From the NCBI GenBank assembly GCA_038503075.1, contig JBCAML010000021.1, positions 1,411,266-1,475,265 on the forward strand: a stretch of DNA of 64,000 nt, read 5' to 3'. A program made the position numbers and the translations under genes. How positions within the stretch are numbered: position 1 is the stretch's first letter; every line of letters begins with the position of its first letter. Origin of the DNA: Gyromitra esculenta. Taxonomy: Eukaryota; Ascomycota; Pezizomycetes; Pezizales; Discinaceae. The notes under the pieces were generated by a model. It saw nothing but the letters and a program-made list of their open reading frames with translations, searched no databases and had not been told where the DNA came from. Below are positions 45,618 through 58,108 of this stretch, one piece after another.

Positions 45618-47312
45618 CTACATATGAGGCCAATATGAACTCCACCTGGGAGTGAGAAAAGACCTATCTGCAGGATAACGGATACTAATGTAGGACTCGA
45701 CAGTGATAAACACAACACACAAGCCATACATAGCAAGGAAGAAAAAACAAGAGCCAATCATAAAAAAATGTGCAACACCCCACCACTTTGACCCACCCCT
45801 TTCTTCCACACACTCCTTCCAAATCTTATGTGTTCTCGATAGTGCGTAGCCCCCCAAACCAGTTAATTTTATGTTCGCGAACTGTACTTCCCAAAGAGCT
45901 CGTACTAATGCAGGCGCGTAGCCGGTGTAGATTGCAATTAATACCACGGGCAAGGGAGAAGCAATCATTCCCAAGGAGGATATCCTCCATAGAAAGCTCT
46001 CAATGAAGGTTGGAAAGTGTGAGTTCCAGGCAGCGGCATGAAGAGCACCAATGACGCAGACTAATAACCCCTCCATCGTCATAACCATTCCTTCTTCGGT
46101 GTGGTTATCGAGGTGCTTTATGATGTCGAATAATGCCCTCGCCGCTACAGCTGTAAAGCTTGATGGACTGGCCGTCGTAATATGGGTGAATCGCCACTGA
46201 TAACTCTTGCTCTCTGTAACTTTTTTGACTCTTTCCTCCGTACTTGGCGGCGGCTGAATCCCGTCATGCGCTTGACTCTCCTCTCCGGGGGTGATTCCGA
46301 TCCCCTCAATTTCCGGGTTCCTTTCTTCGTCTTGAATTCCTGCCCCTTCGGTTTCCGCAAATGGGGAAGAGGGGGAGGAGGGGGGAGGGGAGGGGGAGCT
46401 GATGAGGGGGATCAAGATCGGTTCATTGACTTCGAATGGCTTATACCACCAACAGAGCCACATAATTATTGTAATTAAGACTTGTATCGCAACGTGTATC
46501 TCGAGCAGCGTTAGTGGCAAGCGAGATACCCCCCGTGAGATACACTGTGAGAGGAACCAGAGTACTTGGACGGTGGCTAGGAGTTTCCTGGCAAGACTAG
46601 CAGTGCCTTTGTCCGCTAACGCTCTCGTGCCAATAGAATAGTTATTCGTGGAACCGTCCGCCAAAATTTTAGGACGAAAAGTATCTTCAGTTATGGATCC
46701 ACGCTCAAGACAGCCCTTGAACCCTGCAGGTGTCAGAGTGCTCGTGTAGGTTACATATCCCGCTACCGGCTTGGATGCGAAGCAGGGTAGAAACGAAGGG
46801 CAAGTTGGCGTTCCGGGTTTCTCGCTGGGTCGTTCAAACCCAAATTCGTCGACGATAAAACCCCCCATCACCACCAAAAACGCCCCCTTCATTCCGAAAT
46901 GATCGATCCACTTCTGTTCGCCTTTACCTTTTGGCTTGAACTTGGTTCGCCATAGGTTTCGAAGACTAATCGCCTTTCACAGCTGGCCGAACGCACATAT
47001 GATGAGTCCCTCGGGGATTATGACAGTAACAAGCATCCAAGTAGCCTTGTAAAGAATCCGGTACCGCCAAGGCACACCGGGGATGACGTCTGGATGTACC
47101 GCGCCCCAAACACAGAAGAGAAACGTCGCTGTCGCACTCAAGAGGATTCTGAACGTGCCACGGCCATATGGCTCTCCTGCAACAGCGACTTTGCTAATCG
47201 CCGTATCATATATATTTACTGTATTGTTTTGAGGTACGGCGGCAAGTACAGGGGCTACTGCGACGGCAAGAAGTACACAAGCAGAGAGAATACCCATCGT
47301 GGTAACCGGCAT
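45618..47312 (-). pseudogene. Multi-pass membrane protein with signal peptide, interrupted by one TGA
   Basis: One frame runs from ATG 47312 to the stop at 45618 and is broken only by TGA 46977-46979. The N-terminus MPVTTMGILSACVLLAVAVA is a signal peptide. GRGTFRILLSATATFLFCVW with a long helix next to it matches the start of a large fungal membrane family (about 7 helices, often many copies per genome). After the TGA it reads KAISLRNLWRTKFKPKGKG, GMKGAFLVVMGGF, KLLATVQVLWFLSQCISRGV, LPLTLLEIHVAIQVLITIIM and WWYKPFEVNEPILIP, all expected for the family. A Pro/Glu-rich loop and three more helices complete it. A CGA (Arg) codon would fit at the stop. A 15-nt intron is not credible. Expression as two halves is unlikely, so I call it a pseudogene with a single lesion. 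Confidence 0.75.
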
Positions 47313-50300
47313 GATATTGATCAAAGTAGTCTATTAAGATGACGTTAGTCTTTTCGATGCCTTCTAGTATGGATCTTTGCTCTGCGTACCTAGCCTATTT
47401 GTCGGAGAAGGCTAATATGTTCCTTCTTGAGCTATTTCCTGAGATGTGCTGCGGTCAGACAAGATCTTCAAATGGCAATACTAGCTTGAGAACGGCGGAG
47501 AGGTGATAGCCACGGGCATACTGACCTAGAATTGCCGCAATTCTGGGGGTACGACTCCGCGCTGATACGATGCACTTGGAATCGGTATTGATAGTGGTTG
47601 AGACTGATGATTTCTAGTTGTTGAATTAGTTGTTATACACTACCTTGCGCAGAAATCAAGCAGTCCAGGGCATACCAAATGACTTATTCCCTGCAATATT
47701 TAGTGAAGGATTAGCAATACTGTTCGCTTGGGAAATATCCTATCTTTTGTCATGCTAATAATTCGGCGGGTAGTACGATTCGAAGTGCAAGCGTCAGGCC
47801 AAAATGAAGCCTGCATAATTGAACTGAGACTCCAACTCAAGAGATTCTTATTTCTTTTTTTTGCACGACCCTGCAGGCGAGAACTCAGGTCGAGGTGGGA
47901 TCGGCGCTACGCACGAAATCGTGCGAATTACTGTAATACTGAGCGTGGCCGCGCAGAGGTGGCAAGATAGATCTATGGTATTTCTGCCCACAGATATCAA
48001 GATTACTGCTTGAGTTGATCGTGGTACCTATCGGCTGGCTTTAATAGAGTCCCAATGTGGATCCGGCTAGTCTGGGATTCGCAATCGTCACCCGACTCCC
48101 CCAGTATTTCACCGATAAAGGCTGAAAATTTATGGAGGTTGATAAGGGGCTAGATTCGTAGCCTCCAAGTGTTACCCAAGAGCTCTTTTTTTGTATTTTC
48201 AGGGAGATAATACTCCTCCAAACAAATGAAGCTCTGCTAAATCTCCAAAAACAAAAAAACAAAAACACGTATGCTAGTATCGATTAGCCGTATAGTAGGT
48301 GTCAAGAGATTTACCAATCGTTAATTCACAGCACCACGCACATGCAGTTCTCTGGGATAGAGCAGGTCGGCGATTTCTGAAGCTAGGATTCCACAGATGC
48401 AGTATCACATTTCTAATTTAGGAATATCTGGTGTTGGAAAGCTTCGCGTGTGATGAAAAGGGATTAACTGACCAAGATAGGACTTCAAGACGACTTATGA
48501 TTTAACGATTTTAAGTTCCATGGGGGCTGGGGAATGCAGGTTGAGGCATATTGAAGTACAGTGGTAGTCGCACAACCAGCAGATGGAACAGTGCCCGTAG
48601 GATCACGCCAGCGAAACCACAGTGACACCATTCGAATCTCGATATTTTTTAGATTTTATTACCCCGCCCGATCCATATACATGGAATCTCGGTTAACCTT
48701 CTCGTTTCTAATGTTTTTATGTCAGCCTGTCGTGATGGCCAAATTTCCTGGGAAATAAATTTCGCACGCCAAGAGGCTAAGGCTCACCATCAAAGATGTG
48801 TAAACAAACAATCCGTACCTCAAAACCCCTTAGAAATTGTATCCTGACGGGTTACTCTCCCACAATTATCGACTTAAGTATTTTGCTCGCATCTGTCATT
48901 AAAACTCCCTTGTGGTGATCTCCCGCTCCTCCAATGGCGGCGAGGCTGTATCGTTGCGTCATTCGCTTCTGTCTCGACACACACCCATGGCCATGCACTG
49001 TCTTCTGATCCACATACTTTAAATCTTCACCACAAAAGGGTGGGCGTCAAGTCTGTCTGTTGCTCTAAACTAGCCGAATGTCCTCGAATGATAGCTTAGG
49101 AACCATAATATCCCAGCAATAACGAAAACCATTGGATGAAAGAAATTTTCAACATGGTCGAGTGTGTATATACGGGGTCCCGCTATGACTAATAAGTAGT
49201 TGAGTGCTAACATGTACGAGAGGTACCGGAAAGTGATGAATATTTTGGTCAGCTCTATCATCAAAGTATGTGTTTATATATATTAGATTTTGCATTGAGT
49301 TGAAACGAGGTTTTTAAGTGGAATAAAATGACTGGTTTTACTGTATGAAAAACGCGCATACCAGGCGAAGATTGGCATAATTAGTCATCAACTCCCTCCT
49401 AGAAGTGCCATAATAATAGCCACAGACAAGCCTTATTTCATTTTTTTGCTAAGTTTGAATTCTTTCTCGCCTAATCACCAATGTCGATTTTTGTTCTGCC
49501 AGCCAGTCTTGTAGTTGCTGAGAATCGAGGTATTTGAAGTGCGCATCACTTTCCGGCATCCCTCGTACATAAGTACTTTGGGTTTCCAGCCTATCAAATA
49601 ATTTACAAGGCTTTATTTAGTATCGCTGACATACTATGCTAGTTAGATTGTTTTATTATCTACAAACGAAGACCGCGGCTGACGGCGGCTGACGGAAAAA
49701 GGGATAGTAGCCATAAGGCGTCAGATCTTCCACTCCAGTTTGCTCGAATACTTCTTCATTACAATCACGGGAACCTGTTGGAGAACGGCTTCCTAATTAG
49801 GAGAGCACTTAGACAAAGTAGTGAACAAATGGTACTCAGAATCAGTGGGAGTTCTCGCAGTTCTTTGTATTCGGGAGACGAAGGGTTTCTTAGCATAAAT
49901 ACTGAGCTCTAGAGCGCGATATAGAGAAAAAATTAGCCGAATAATCAAGATATATTACAACAAAACCCAGTCATTCAAAACGAGTGATATTTCATGATTC
50001 GTCTATCTTGGTAAGATCGTTTAGGGCACTTTATCTCCACATCTCGCCGCTAGTCATCCGCTCGACCGCCCTAACTGGTAGATACTCCTGAAGCTTATCA
50101 CCTACATGCCCATTATCCATGCTTTAGAGACTATCTGAAAAAAACGTAAGAGCTATCCGCATTTCGCGAGTGATATCTGATGATCCCATCTATTCGAGCT
50201 ATTTTTGATAGACGAAAAGTAGCAATTCTTTTATGTAAAGTGCCTCGGTAGCTATAGAAGCCGGGGTATGAGCAATCCCTCCCCGAAAGTCCACATGCAG

Positions 50301-51651
50301 CACACCTTCCCACATTCTCAATCTACATGTGTCTCGAGGGTTAGTTTATGCGCAAAGGGGCAAGTAATCGTGAGAACAAAATATCTTAGGCCTTAGGGTC
50401 GGTATTCCTTTTGGCGTAGGAGCCTATCTCTCTGCCCCAACTTCTGGTAATACTGCCATTTAAATGCGAATAACTGTATCTCAACTGGCCCTAGCTCTGC
50501 TACTAAAGTTTGCGGCCATCACGTGATTTAGCGCCGTTACTATATATTTAACTCCACCAACGTCAGCTGCCATTGACAAACGCCCATACAACCACCGTCA
50601 AAACCCTCCCACGACTCCAGTATCCCTCTCCTACTAACTCCTCTACCTTACAATGTCCCTCAAACGACAGAATCGATCACCGTATCTACTCAATATGTCT
50701 GTCGAGAGATAAAACCGTTCTACTACTTAGGGCGAGCGAGTAGAGCGAGCGGTATTCCATTACTTTGTGGGAACGCTCCCTATGCTCGCCTCCAGGATTC
50801 CCTCCAAAATCTCTCCTATAGGGAACAGAAACCTCGCATGGCGCGCCTAAAAACGGCTATAAGACTTGCCCTACTGCTTTCGTAGAACAGGACAATATCA
50901 GTTGATCACTTTCGGTCGATGCATCAATTTCATCCTCCTGACAAACGCGAGGATCGCGTTCGACCTCACTGTCTGTCTTTGGATAAATATTAATGAACAA
51001 AGACTGGTGCTTATTGCTGTGCTGGCATCGATACGGGTTTAGTTAAACTCTAGTAAGATGTGGGGTGTGGTTTTATATTTATGGCTAGGACACTGCCTAG
51101 CTATATTATTGGGGGAAAATACTCTTTTTGGACTTTGAATGGTCGTAGCGCTCTCAGTCGAGGCTTTTAGGAACCTGAAAAGCTCTCTATCCTGACTGCG
51201 CAAAGGGACTTCTCTTGCTAGTAGAAAGGTTCAAGGCAGCAAACGGAGATTGCTTCTTAGGTAGGTCGAGGGAGGCTCAAGGTAGTGAGGGAAGCTTGCT
51301 CCTTGACTGCAGGATAACGCCGCCAATATATAGGCATCGATAGCAGAGATATCGACTGCAAGAGAGTCCTCCCTACAAAACACCTCCTCCCATGGTGCCC
51401 TGTAACTTTCATACATAAATACGCACCGTCGCGCGTCACTGTGGGTAGTAAATGCTTGAATGTTCCATCGTTGCTTGTATCTTCGCCTTCCTCTCTTTAA
51501 ACCACAAAGTTTAAGGGATACACTTGAGAAGGGTAGATGGATGTGGATTGACAATGGCGTACTTAATTTCGAGATAGACGAAACGAATTGGCTTCGACGG
51601 TCTCTCAACGGATGATCTCTCCCCACCTTGAGCCATCTACCTGCAATAAGA
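47313..51651. other. Long intergenic stretch, no supported gene
   Basis: AT-rich, 4.3 kb. A 64-codon hydrophobic frame at 49264-49070 (minus) has no homology I can name. At 50541-50655 a TATATATTTAAC box, a pyrimidine-rich leader and an ATG (MSLKRQNRSPYLLN) look like the start of a gene, perhaps the decayed one at 51652-52270, but connecting exons are not visible. Confidence 0.4.
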
Positions 51652-52270
51652 TATCAGCGTGGAGACACGGCTTACGACGCTAAATGGGCAACTTTCAACC
51701 TCGAAGAATTTGTGAATCTAGCGATTTCCTAGGGATCTGATCTCGAAATAATGACGGATGATATCTGTCGGGAAATTTTTTCTATCCGAAAAAGGTTCGG
51801 GGGTCGATAGACAGCTAGAATAACAGACAGAAAAATTAATAGACCTATTCACTATAGACTGGGATGGAGATGTCACCACGGATGGGGTGGGACACTTCCG
51901 GCTTCTCCAGGAAGCAAAAGCCCTAGAGCTGGAAGAATGGGTTGATGTTCAATACTCGTTCTAGAGATCAATCCTTTCTGCCTTACTTTCTGCGATGTGT
52001 CCAGTCAAAGTAGCTATCAACGGAATTTCCCACGAAGCATTCATCGACGTAGAACCGAAGGCCGTCGTCGATAACGTCTATGCCGCGAATATTTATAACG
52101 CACTGACAAGCCTAGGACATATTCTAATGCAGAACCTCGAGCTATATAATTCGGCATGGGTTGCGGCACTTGTAATGGTCATTGCGACCGCTGATTGTAG
52201 TCCATCAATTTCCTCATCTGAACATGCTGGGCCGACATGGACGAAGAGGTTTGAACAAGCTTCCGCCTGA
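51652..52270 (+). pseudogene. Decayed gene with two in-frame TAG codons
   Basis: Part 1 (from 51652) reads YQRGDTAYDAKWATFNLEEF, then VNLAIS, TAG (51730-51732), GSDLEIMTDDICREIFSIRK. Part 2 (from about 51827) reads EKLIDLFTIDWDGDVTTDGV and RLLQEAKALELEEWVDVQYS, then TAG (51962-51964), RSILSAL, MCPVKVAINGISHEAFIDVE, and ends RFEQASA. Both stops could derive from CAG by C-to-T. Composition is clearly protein-like, without transmembrane segments. The junction between the parts does not fit in phase. I do not recognise the family. Confidence 0.5.
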
Positions 52271-53266
52271 CAAAAGATTAGTAGGGTTTTTTGAAGGGTA
52301 GGCTTAATTCAGGTTTCAGGGCGATTTTGGCGGGAATCGGTATTTCTGACTGCTTTGGACTGTAGTGCTAGTTAGCAAACACCGAGTCACGCCTAGGCGC
52401 ATGGGTAAGCGTCTGGACGCACTGCCTAAGTCTTAATGATATGGAAAGAACTTACCCTTTTGTAAAAAAAAAAAAACGGGAAGAAACCGGTTATTGGGCT
52501 TGATCTATTCCTTGATCTAGTGCGAGCACCATAGACATCTCACAAATTGCCATCGTCTTTCACAATGTATAAATTGTAACCCTCGAGATCAGCTATTTAG
52601 GTGATGCAATCTCGCTCGCCGGAGGCCTAGCACTCGAGCGATGACGTTAATGGTTTGAATTAACTGCAGTGGTTGATGGAAACCCGGGAGTCTAAGGAAG
52701 GGGGATGGTAAGATAAAGTGCGAATGTGTGAGTTCATAGTCTGGATCGCAAAAACGAGTTGAAATTGATATATTTAGGGAAGATGCAAAAACGGTGAACC
52801 TGGCGATAAACTTATCAGCGGTAATAATAAGAAACGGGGTAGGCCTAGCAACAGGAGCAAAGAAAGGTTAGGAAATAATGATGAAGTTTCTCTTGGACAC
52901 AGAAACGTCGGATGCTAGCGTCCAAGGGGAGACGATTGTGCAAGTTCTGTTGAATAGCGAAGTTGATGTCAATGCCCAATGTGAATAATGCGGCGCTACG
53001 GTCCGTGGGATAGTAAAAGGTTCAATTAAGAGAGAAAACTGAAAATTCACAATATATATTATCGTCCCATCCATGAACTAGCACAAATAACAAAAGCCTA
53101 TAGCAGAAGAAAATTCCCCTCAAACATTTCCAAAAACTGAACTTATAACAGATAGCATGGATCATAGGTACACCACCCATATTTATCCCCCTTTGACAAT
53201 GTATAAAATGAAGTTTGCAGCCCCATTTCATACCATAACACTCCGAAAAATCAAAAAGTTGTTGGC
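52271..53266. other. Intergenic, no gene recognised
   Basis: Contains a poly-A run at about 52464-52476. No other feature seen. Confidence 0.45.
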
Positions 53267-54705
53267 CTATCCAGCGAACTTCTCCTTCAGCCATCGAATA
53301 ATCTCCCCCCGAAATCCCCCAGGTTGGCCCTTAAGAATGGACTTATAAGACGATTTTACTTTAGGAGGCTGGGAGACCTGTTGTTTCTGTTTTCGGTGAC
53401 GGGGTCTATCCTCTATCGGTCGTTTCTGCGAAATCTCTGGAGGCAGTACGTTTTGCTCGTGATGTGGAGATGGTGGTGCTTGCTCAGTCTGGGCTTCGGG
53501 CAATACGGCGCCCCCGGGTTGGTCCTCGGATTCGGTGTCCACTTGAGTATGACTTTCTGGTCCAGCAGTGGAATCTCGGAGATCCAACATTGCAGGGATC
53601 CAGACAGCATACTTGTCGAAGTTCTCGCCATCGTCATTTCCATACTTCAAAAATCCAGGTCTTAAAATGATATCCACTTGAAAGGCTTCTCCCGAGTCTT
53701 CGTCTTCTTCTGCAAATCTGCCCTTCATCCTCTCATCATCACAAATGAACACACGCGCTGCGTCTTCGAACCAAGCTTTATCCATTATTTTTAACTCCGC
53801 CGCTTGCTTTCCTAACGTAAGTGCTAGCTTGCCAGCCGCCTCGATAAAGGCCATAGATTTCTTTACTCTCTCGTGGTGATCAAGTCGTTCGGGAAAGTGC
53901 TTTTGCGCAATAGAACCCAGAATTGAGTTTATCTCCTCGGCAAGCTCCTGATAGTAGGTTTCGCGGTGCCGTGTAATGGGCTCCGAAGCAGCAGCAGACG
54001 GAGGCCATACTTCGCATCGTTCATATGTTGTTAGGGCTATAGCTCTCAATTTGTGTGCCTCCGATTTGTCCCCTAGAACATCCGATTAATAAATATAGGT
54101 CATTTATATGCTCTAAGGAAGGCTAATAGTCACCAACGTTTGAGTAGTTCCGTGTACAGATAGTTAATTTCGCTCCTAAAACCACTTGCGCACCCCTCAA
54201 GCGGCACCAGCAAAATTCGTCTCGCTATAAAGTCTGCAAGCACAGCTTGGACTAAATGGCGTACGTTGAGCTTCTTTTTCGTAGCCCAGCATCTTTCGTC
54301 CCACATTATCGCACTGAGATGCTTCTTGAACAATTCATGCTCGTCCAAACGAAAGGCTGCAAAATCGATCTTGAAATAGTCGCGAGCCCAATCCTCTGAC
54401 ATACGGAATATATCGAGAAATTGCTGGCAAATCTTGTCATGTGATTCCGTCCGGTCTCTCCGACGAGGGCCGAAGTCCTGTTCCTGCAGTTGCTTGAACT
54501 CTTTTTGCGAGGCTCGAAGATCGGCTTTAGTTTTTCGGAGCTCATTACTGAGCTCGCTGTAGGCGGCTTTGAGCTCGGCATGTTCTTTTGCGATTCCTGA
54601 TTCGGGGTTTTCGGGTTTTCGGGTCTTCTTCGCGTCAACGGCTGCGGATCCGACAGCTTTGTCGCCATTACTTTGGGGAGATTGTGTGCTATGTAAGTCA
54701 GGCAT
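53267..54705 (-). CDS. Uncharacterised fungal coiled-coil protein
   Basis: Exon 1 starts at ATG 54705 (MPDLHSTQSPQSNGDKAVGS). Residues 45-80 form a coiled coil (EHAELKAAYSELSNELRKTK, ASQKEFKQLQ). A helical domain follows: KICQQFLDIFRMSEDWARDY, LFKKHLSAIMWDERCWATKK. This resembles an unnamed ascomycete family. Exon 2 carries RHRETYYQELAEEINSILGS, a second helical part, and a Pro/Gln-rich basic tail that ends GGFRGEIIRWLKEKFAG. The simplest in-frame splice is 54138|54042 (donor GTTGGT, acceptor GAGAG, 95 nt), giving about 447 residues. The stronger donor GTGACT at 54133 does not match any acceptor in phase. Function is unknown; no membrane segment is present. Confidence 0.6.
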
Positions 54706-55261
54706 AGGGTTCTTTGAGTCGTTATGATCTCTAGAGTAAAGTTTTCACAGCAGTTGCTAAACAAGATACGTAGGAACGCAAGTTGGGTGGTTGCCTAAAA
54801 AGCGACTCGCCTAGCTAAAACAGTGAAACCAAGAACGGGAGTATGTGTGTACTCGACCAATGCTAATGTCACCGGAAACCGAAAATATCACGTGGTATGT
54901 TAATGAGCAGTTACTGAGCTCGCAATTCGCCTAGAAGAGGCGTCCTACATTACTAAAGCGATATCGCCTGAGGTCCTGCCAGCATCACTAAAGGATTGAA
55001 GCAGATTTCCCTACATCCGGTTAAAAATATCTACCTACCTAAACCTGTTCATAACATCCGGCTGTCGGAGAGATAAGTGAAGTGTTTACTAGACTTACCG
55101 CAAATCGAATAAAACCACAGCATCAGATTGAGCATTAGAGAATGTGCACTATGGAACCAACCCAGGCTTTAGACTCAAAAGAGGCTGACCGGCGTCTATA
55201 AAATTTCTAGATATCGGAGCTAGGTCTGTTCGTGCAAAGCCTCTGATAACTAGATAATTTG

Positions 55262-55690
55262 GAGCGAACGTTTAATATACCATGAAAAACAGGGGGGGTA
55301 AGTTTAGTATACCATCACATACCATGACAACGAAACTTGGGCCCTCCACCTACCAAAACATCAGTGCACTTCTGGTATCAACGCGCTCTCAGTATTAATT
55401 CAGTAGCTAGGAGAAAAAAATTGATATTTTGAAATTATTTCTACTAGTTGTGTACCCTACAATTTTCTAAAAAAATTTCCATACTATCATCACAATGGCA
55501 TTATTTTTATAAGCGAGCTACAGTTCAATTCCCTAGCAAAGCAGTATTGACAAGTGCTCTATCTTTGTGTGTACATGCGTGGAGCACACTGATGTTTTGA
55601 TGGGTGAGAGCCCAAGTTTCGTTGTCATGGTATGTGATGGTATACTAAACTTACCCCCCCTGTTTTTCATGGTATATTAAACGTTCGCTC
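55262..55690. mobile_element. Foldback element with about 108-bp inverted ends and 9-bp target duplication (Mutator-type MITE)
   Basis: 429 bp. The inverted ends start GAGCGAACGTTTAATATACC. The first 81 bases of both ends are identical, then similarity continues to about 108. GATAATTTG is repeated directly outside both ends (55253-55261, 55691-55699). Long ends and a 9-bp duplication are the marks of Mutator-like elements. No coding capacity is present, so it would depend on a transposase made elsewhere. Confidence 0.85.
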
Positions 55691-57389
55691 GATAATTTGA
55701 CTGAGGATTAATGCAGAGGAAGCATATATTCACTTGTTTTGATATTGCTTGATCTCATGCTGTAATACTGGTGTCTTATCTACCATTGTAAAACTAGTAA
55801 GCTCAGGGCCGGCTAAAGCCCAACAAAGAGTACTGCTATCTCATCCTCGTTAGGTATTATCAATTATCGTAATATTAACATGACAACGAAAGCTGTGAGT
55901 GGGGGGTAATTCTAGACTTTCAGGCAACCCGCCAAGATTCTGCACTGGAGAGGTAGAGATCGATGGTAATCGACTGTAATCTCGCCGCTGACCCAGCTAT
56001 TAAATCCAGCAACGCAATCCTACTACAGTGAGGTGTCTCGTATGGTGCTTTTTCACAATCACACCACTAAATCCTCGGTTAAAAGTTCCTGGTTCGTGAA
56101 GGAGTGAAATTAAAACCTACATATATGTAACTGATCCAACCACTAAGTTCCAATAAAGACACAATGTATGCTCATAGCCTCAATGTTACTAGAATACGAC
56201 TGAGAGGCTGTTACTGTCTAAAATGGACTTAGGGGTTTCAGAGAGTGTATATTAAGTAAATGAGAAGTTGCTAGGACAAATAGAGAGAGAGCCGAGACGG
56301 CGTGGCTTAGATCAGATGCCCTTATTGCTGTTGGTTTGCAATTGGGGTATCACTATAGAAGCTTTTTTGCTGAGTTTTCGGCTTGCTATTACCTGCATCA
56401 GATGCTGTTCCCGGTACACGATTCTGGCTACACGATGAGACTACGAGTAGAGGGTCTCCAAAAGTTCGTCGAGTAACTGTTCCCCTCACATATTAAGATG
56501 CGATTTATACTACGAGACTATAGTCGAACTTCGATATGTCAGATGCCAATTCTTAGTAGGATTTGGTACAAGATAAATATGGGCGCTTATCTGGGAAAAC
56601 CATGCTTATGGTGCGTAACTTAAGTATGGTTTTTCTAGATCGCCACCCAGGATATTGTTCGGATATGCTAAGATGCCGACTCTCATGGGAAACTATACAG
56701 CCCTAGAAAGCTTACAACATTTATCAGTATAGTAACGAGGCATCGCAGGATTTTATAAGGCACAGACGCCTGTGGCTGTAACGGAACAAAATCAGTAGAA
56801 AAGGGAAAGTGGAACCGTTCCTATAAATACCACGCCATGTTCAAATATACTCCCATGTTATTTTATCAAACTAGCATTTAGAGGTTAAATTACTGAATAC
56901 TCATACCTATTAGAAACGATATCTCTCCAGAACTACTGGTGGCGGATATATTTAGGCTGAAATCTTTTTGAAAAAAGGAGCCTGGATTTGGCACGTTCGA
57001 TTGTATTGTCCTACAGGCGTAAGGGTAAATGACGAGAAATTTGACGCGAAAATTGCTTTTGATAATACAGAATACAAGCCACATTCCTAGCTATAGTCCG
57101 ATCATGAAAATGGTAATAAATGTGCAAAGGAAGTTTTTTCTAAATACTATTTCAAATAGAAACTGATAGCTGTATTGATCTTGAGGAGATATGATTGTTG
57201 AAAGGTCGGAGAAGGTACGCCGCGTGCATAGTTCATCATATTTACCCTACACCCGTTGTACTCCACGTTTGGCCACTTGGTAAATATAGGCATTCCACAT
57301 GCTAATTTCATTGGCTGACACTCAAGAGAATTTAAACCATTGCAAGTTACAGTCACTCATGGGGAAACAGAAGATAGGTAGCAATTGAG

Positions 57390-57680
57390 AACAAGGGTCT
57401 GCGCTGTGGTTCGATAAACTGATTGATCCAAATTTATGAACGAAATTAACTAATGAGAGTTGAATAAGTTGCAATACAAGGCTTTAAGTTAACTGGACAC
57501 AAAAAACACAGAAAAACATTGTGTTCACAATACTTCACCGGAAACTGTCATGTTCTCAGGATTACTGGTGTATATCTCAGATATTCCAGGGTTAGGTAAC
57601 TTGATTCTGGGTGAATATGATAGATATGCCGTTACTAAGATAATCCAACCCCATGATCTCCGTTACCCCCCAAGCAACTG
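57390..57680. repeat. Duplicated block, copy 2 (shorter form)
   Basis: Matches 34010-34196 plus 34424-34556 with scattered mismatches. The 228 bases between those parts are absent here. Confidence 0.75.
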
Positions 57681-58108
57681 TAACCCGTGCAATAGCAAGG
57701 TGCGACTGTATACTCTCCGCCCCCCGATTGCGTTGATCCTATCTTACGCAAGATCCGGGTATTATTGCCAAACATAAAAATCCAATCAATCAATTACATC
57801 CCGGATTTGCACAACACTTGGAAGTTCGAGTGGTTGCCTGAAATGATCGTCGCTCAAGGCTAGAGTATGGCTTGCTGGATTCATGGGTTCTTATCGACTT
57901 CGGAGCCAATAAAAGTCAGAGGGGTGTGAACCGTATGCGTTCAGATAACCGTCTCCTCCACGCCCCAAGGCGATTCAGCCAAGTAGTACTTATACCTAAA
58001 TCTCGAACCATCCTACTACCGCAATCCTTACTACTAAATATCAAAACTTCTCAGAACAAAATTCCAACAAAGAGACATCTTATATTCTCAAACAAAAGCC
58101 GTTCTAAG

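Larger units (their letters stand above)
54706..58108. other. Intergenic with a Mutator-type foldback and a duplicated block
   Basis: There is no gene. 55262-55690 is a foldback element and 57390-57680 the second copy of a block found at 34 kb. At 55876-55915 the words CATGACAACGAAA and a G-run echo the foldback ends and may be a fossil of the same family. Confidence 0.45.

Noticed and set aside
22054..47312. Programmed readthrough or recoding of in-frame stops
   Set aside because: The stops lack the known fungal readthrough context (TGA CTA), and different stop codons are involved. The 348-residue membrane gene ends with a normal TGA.
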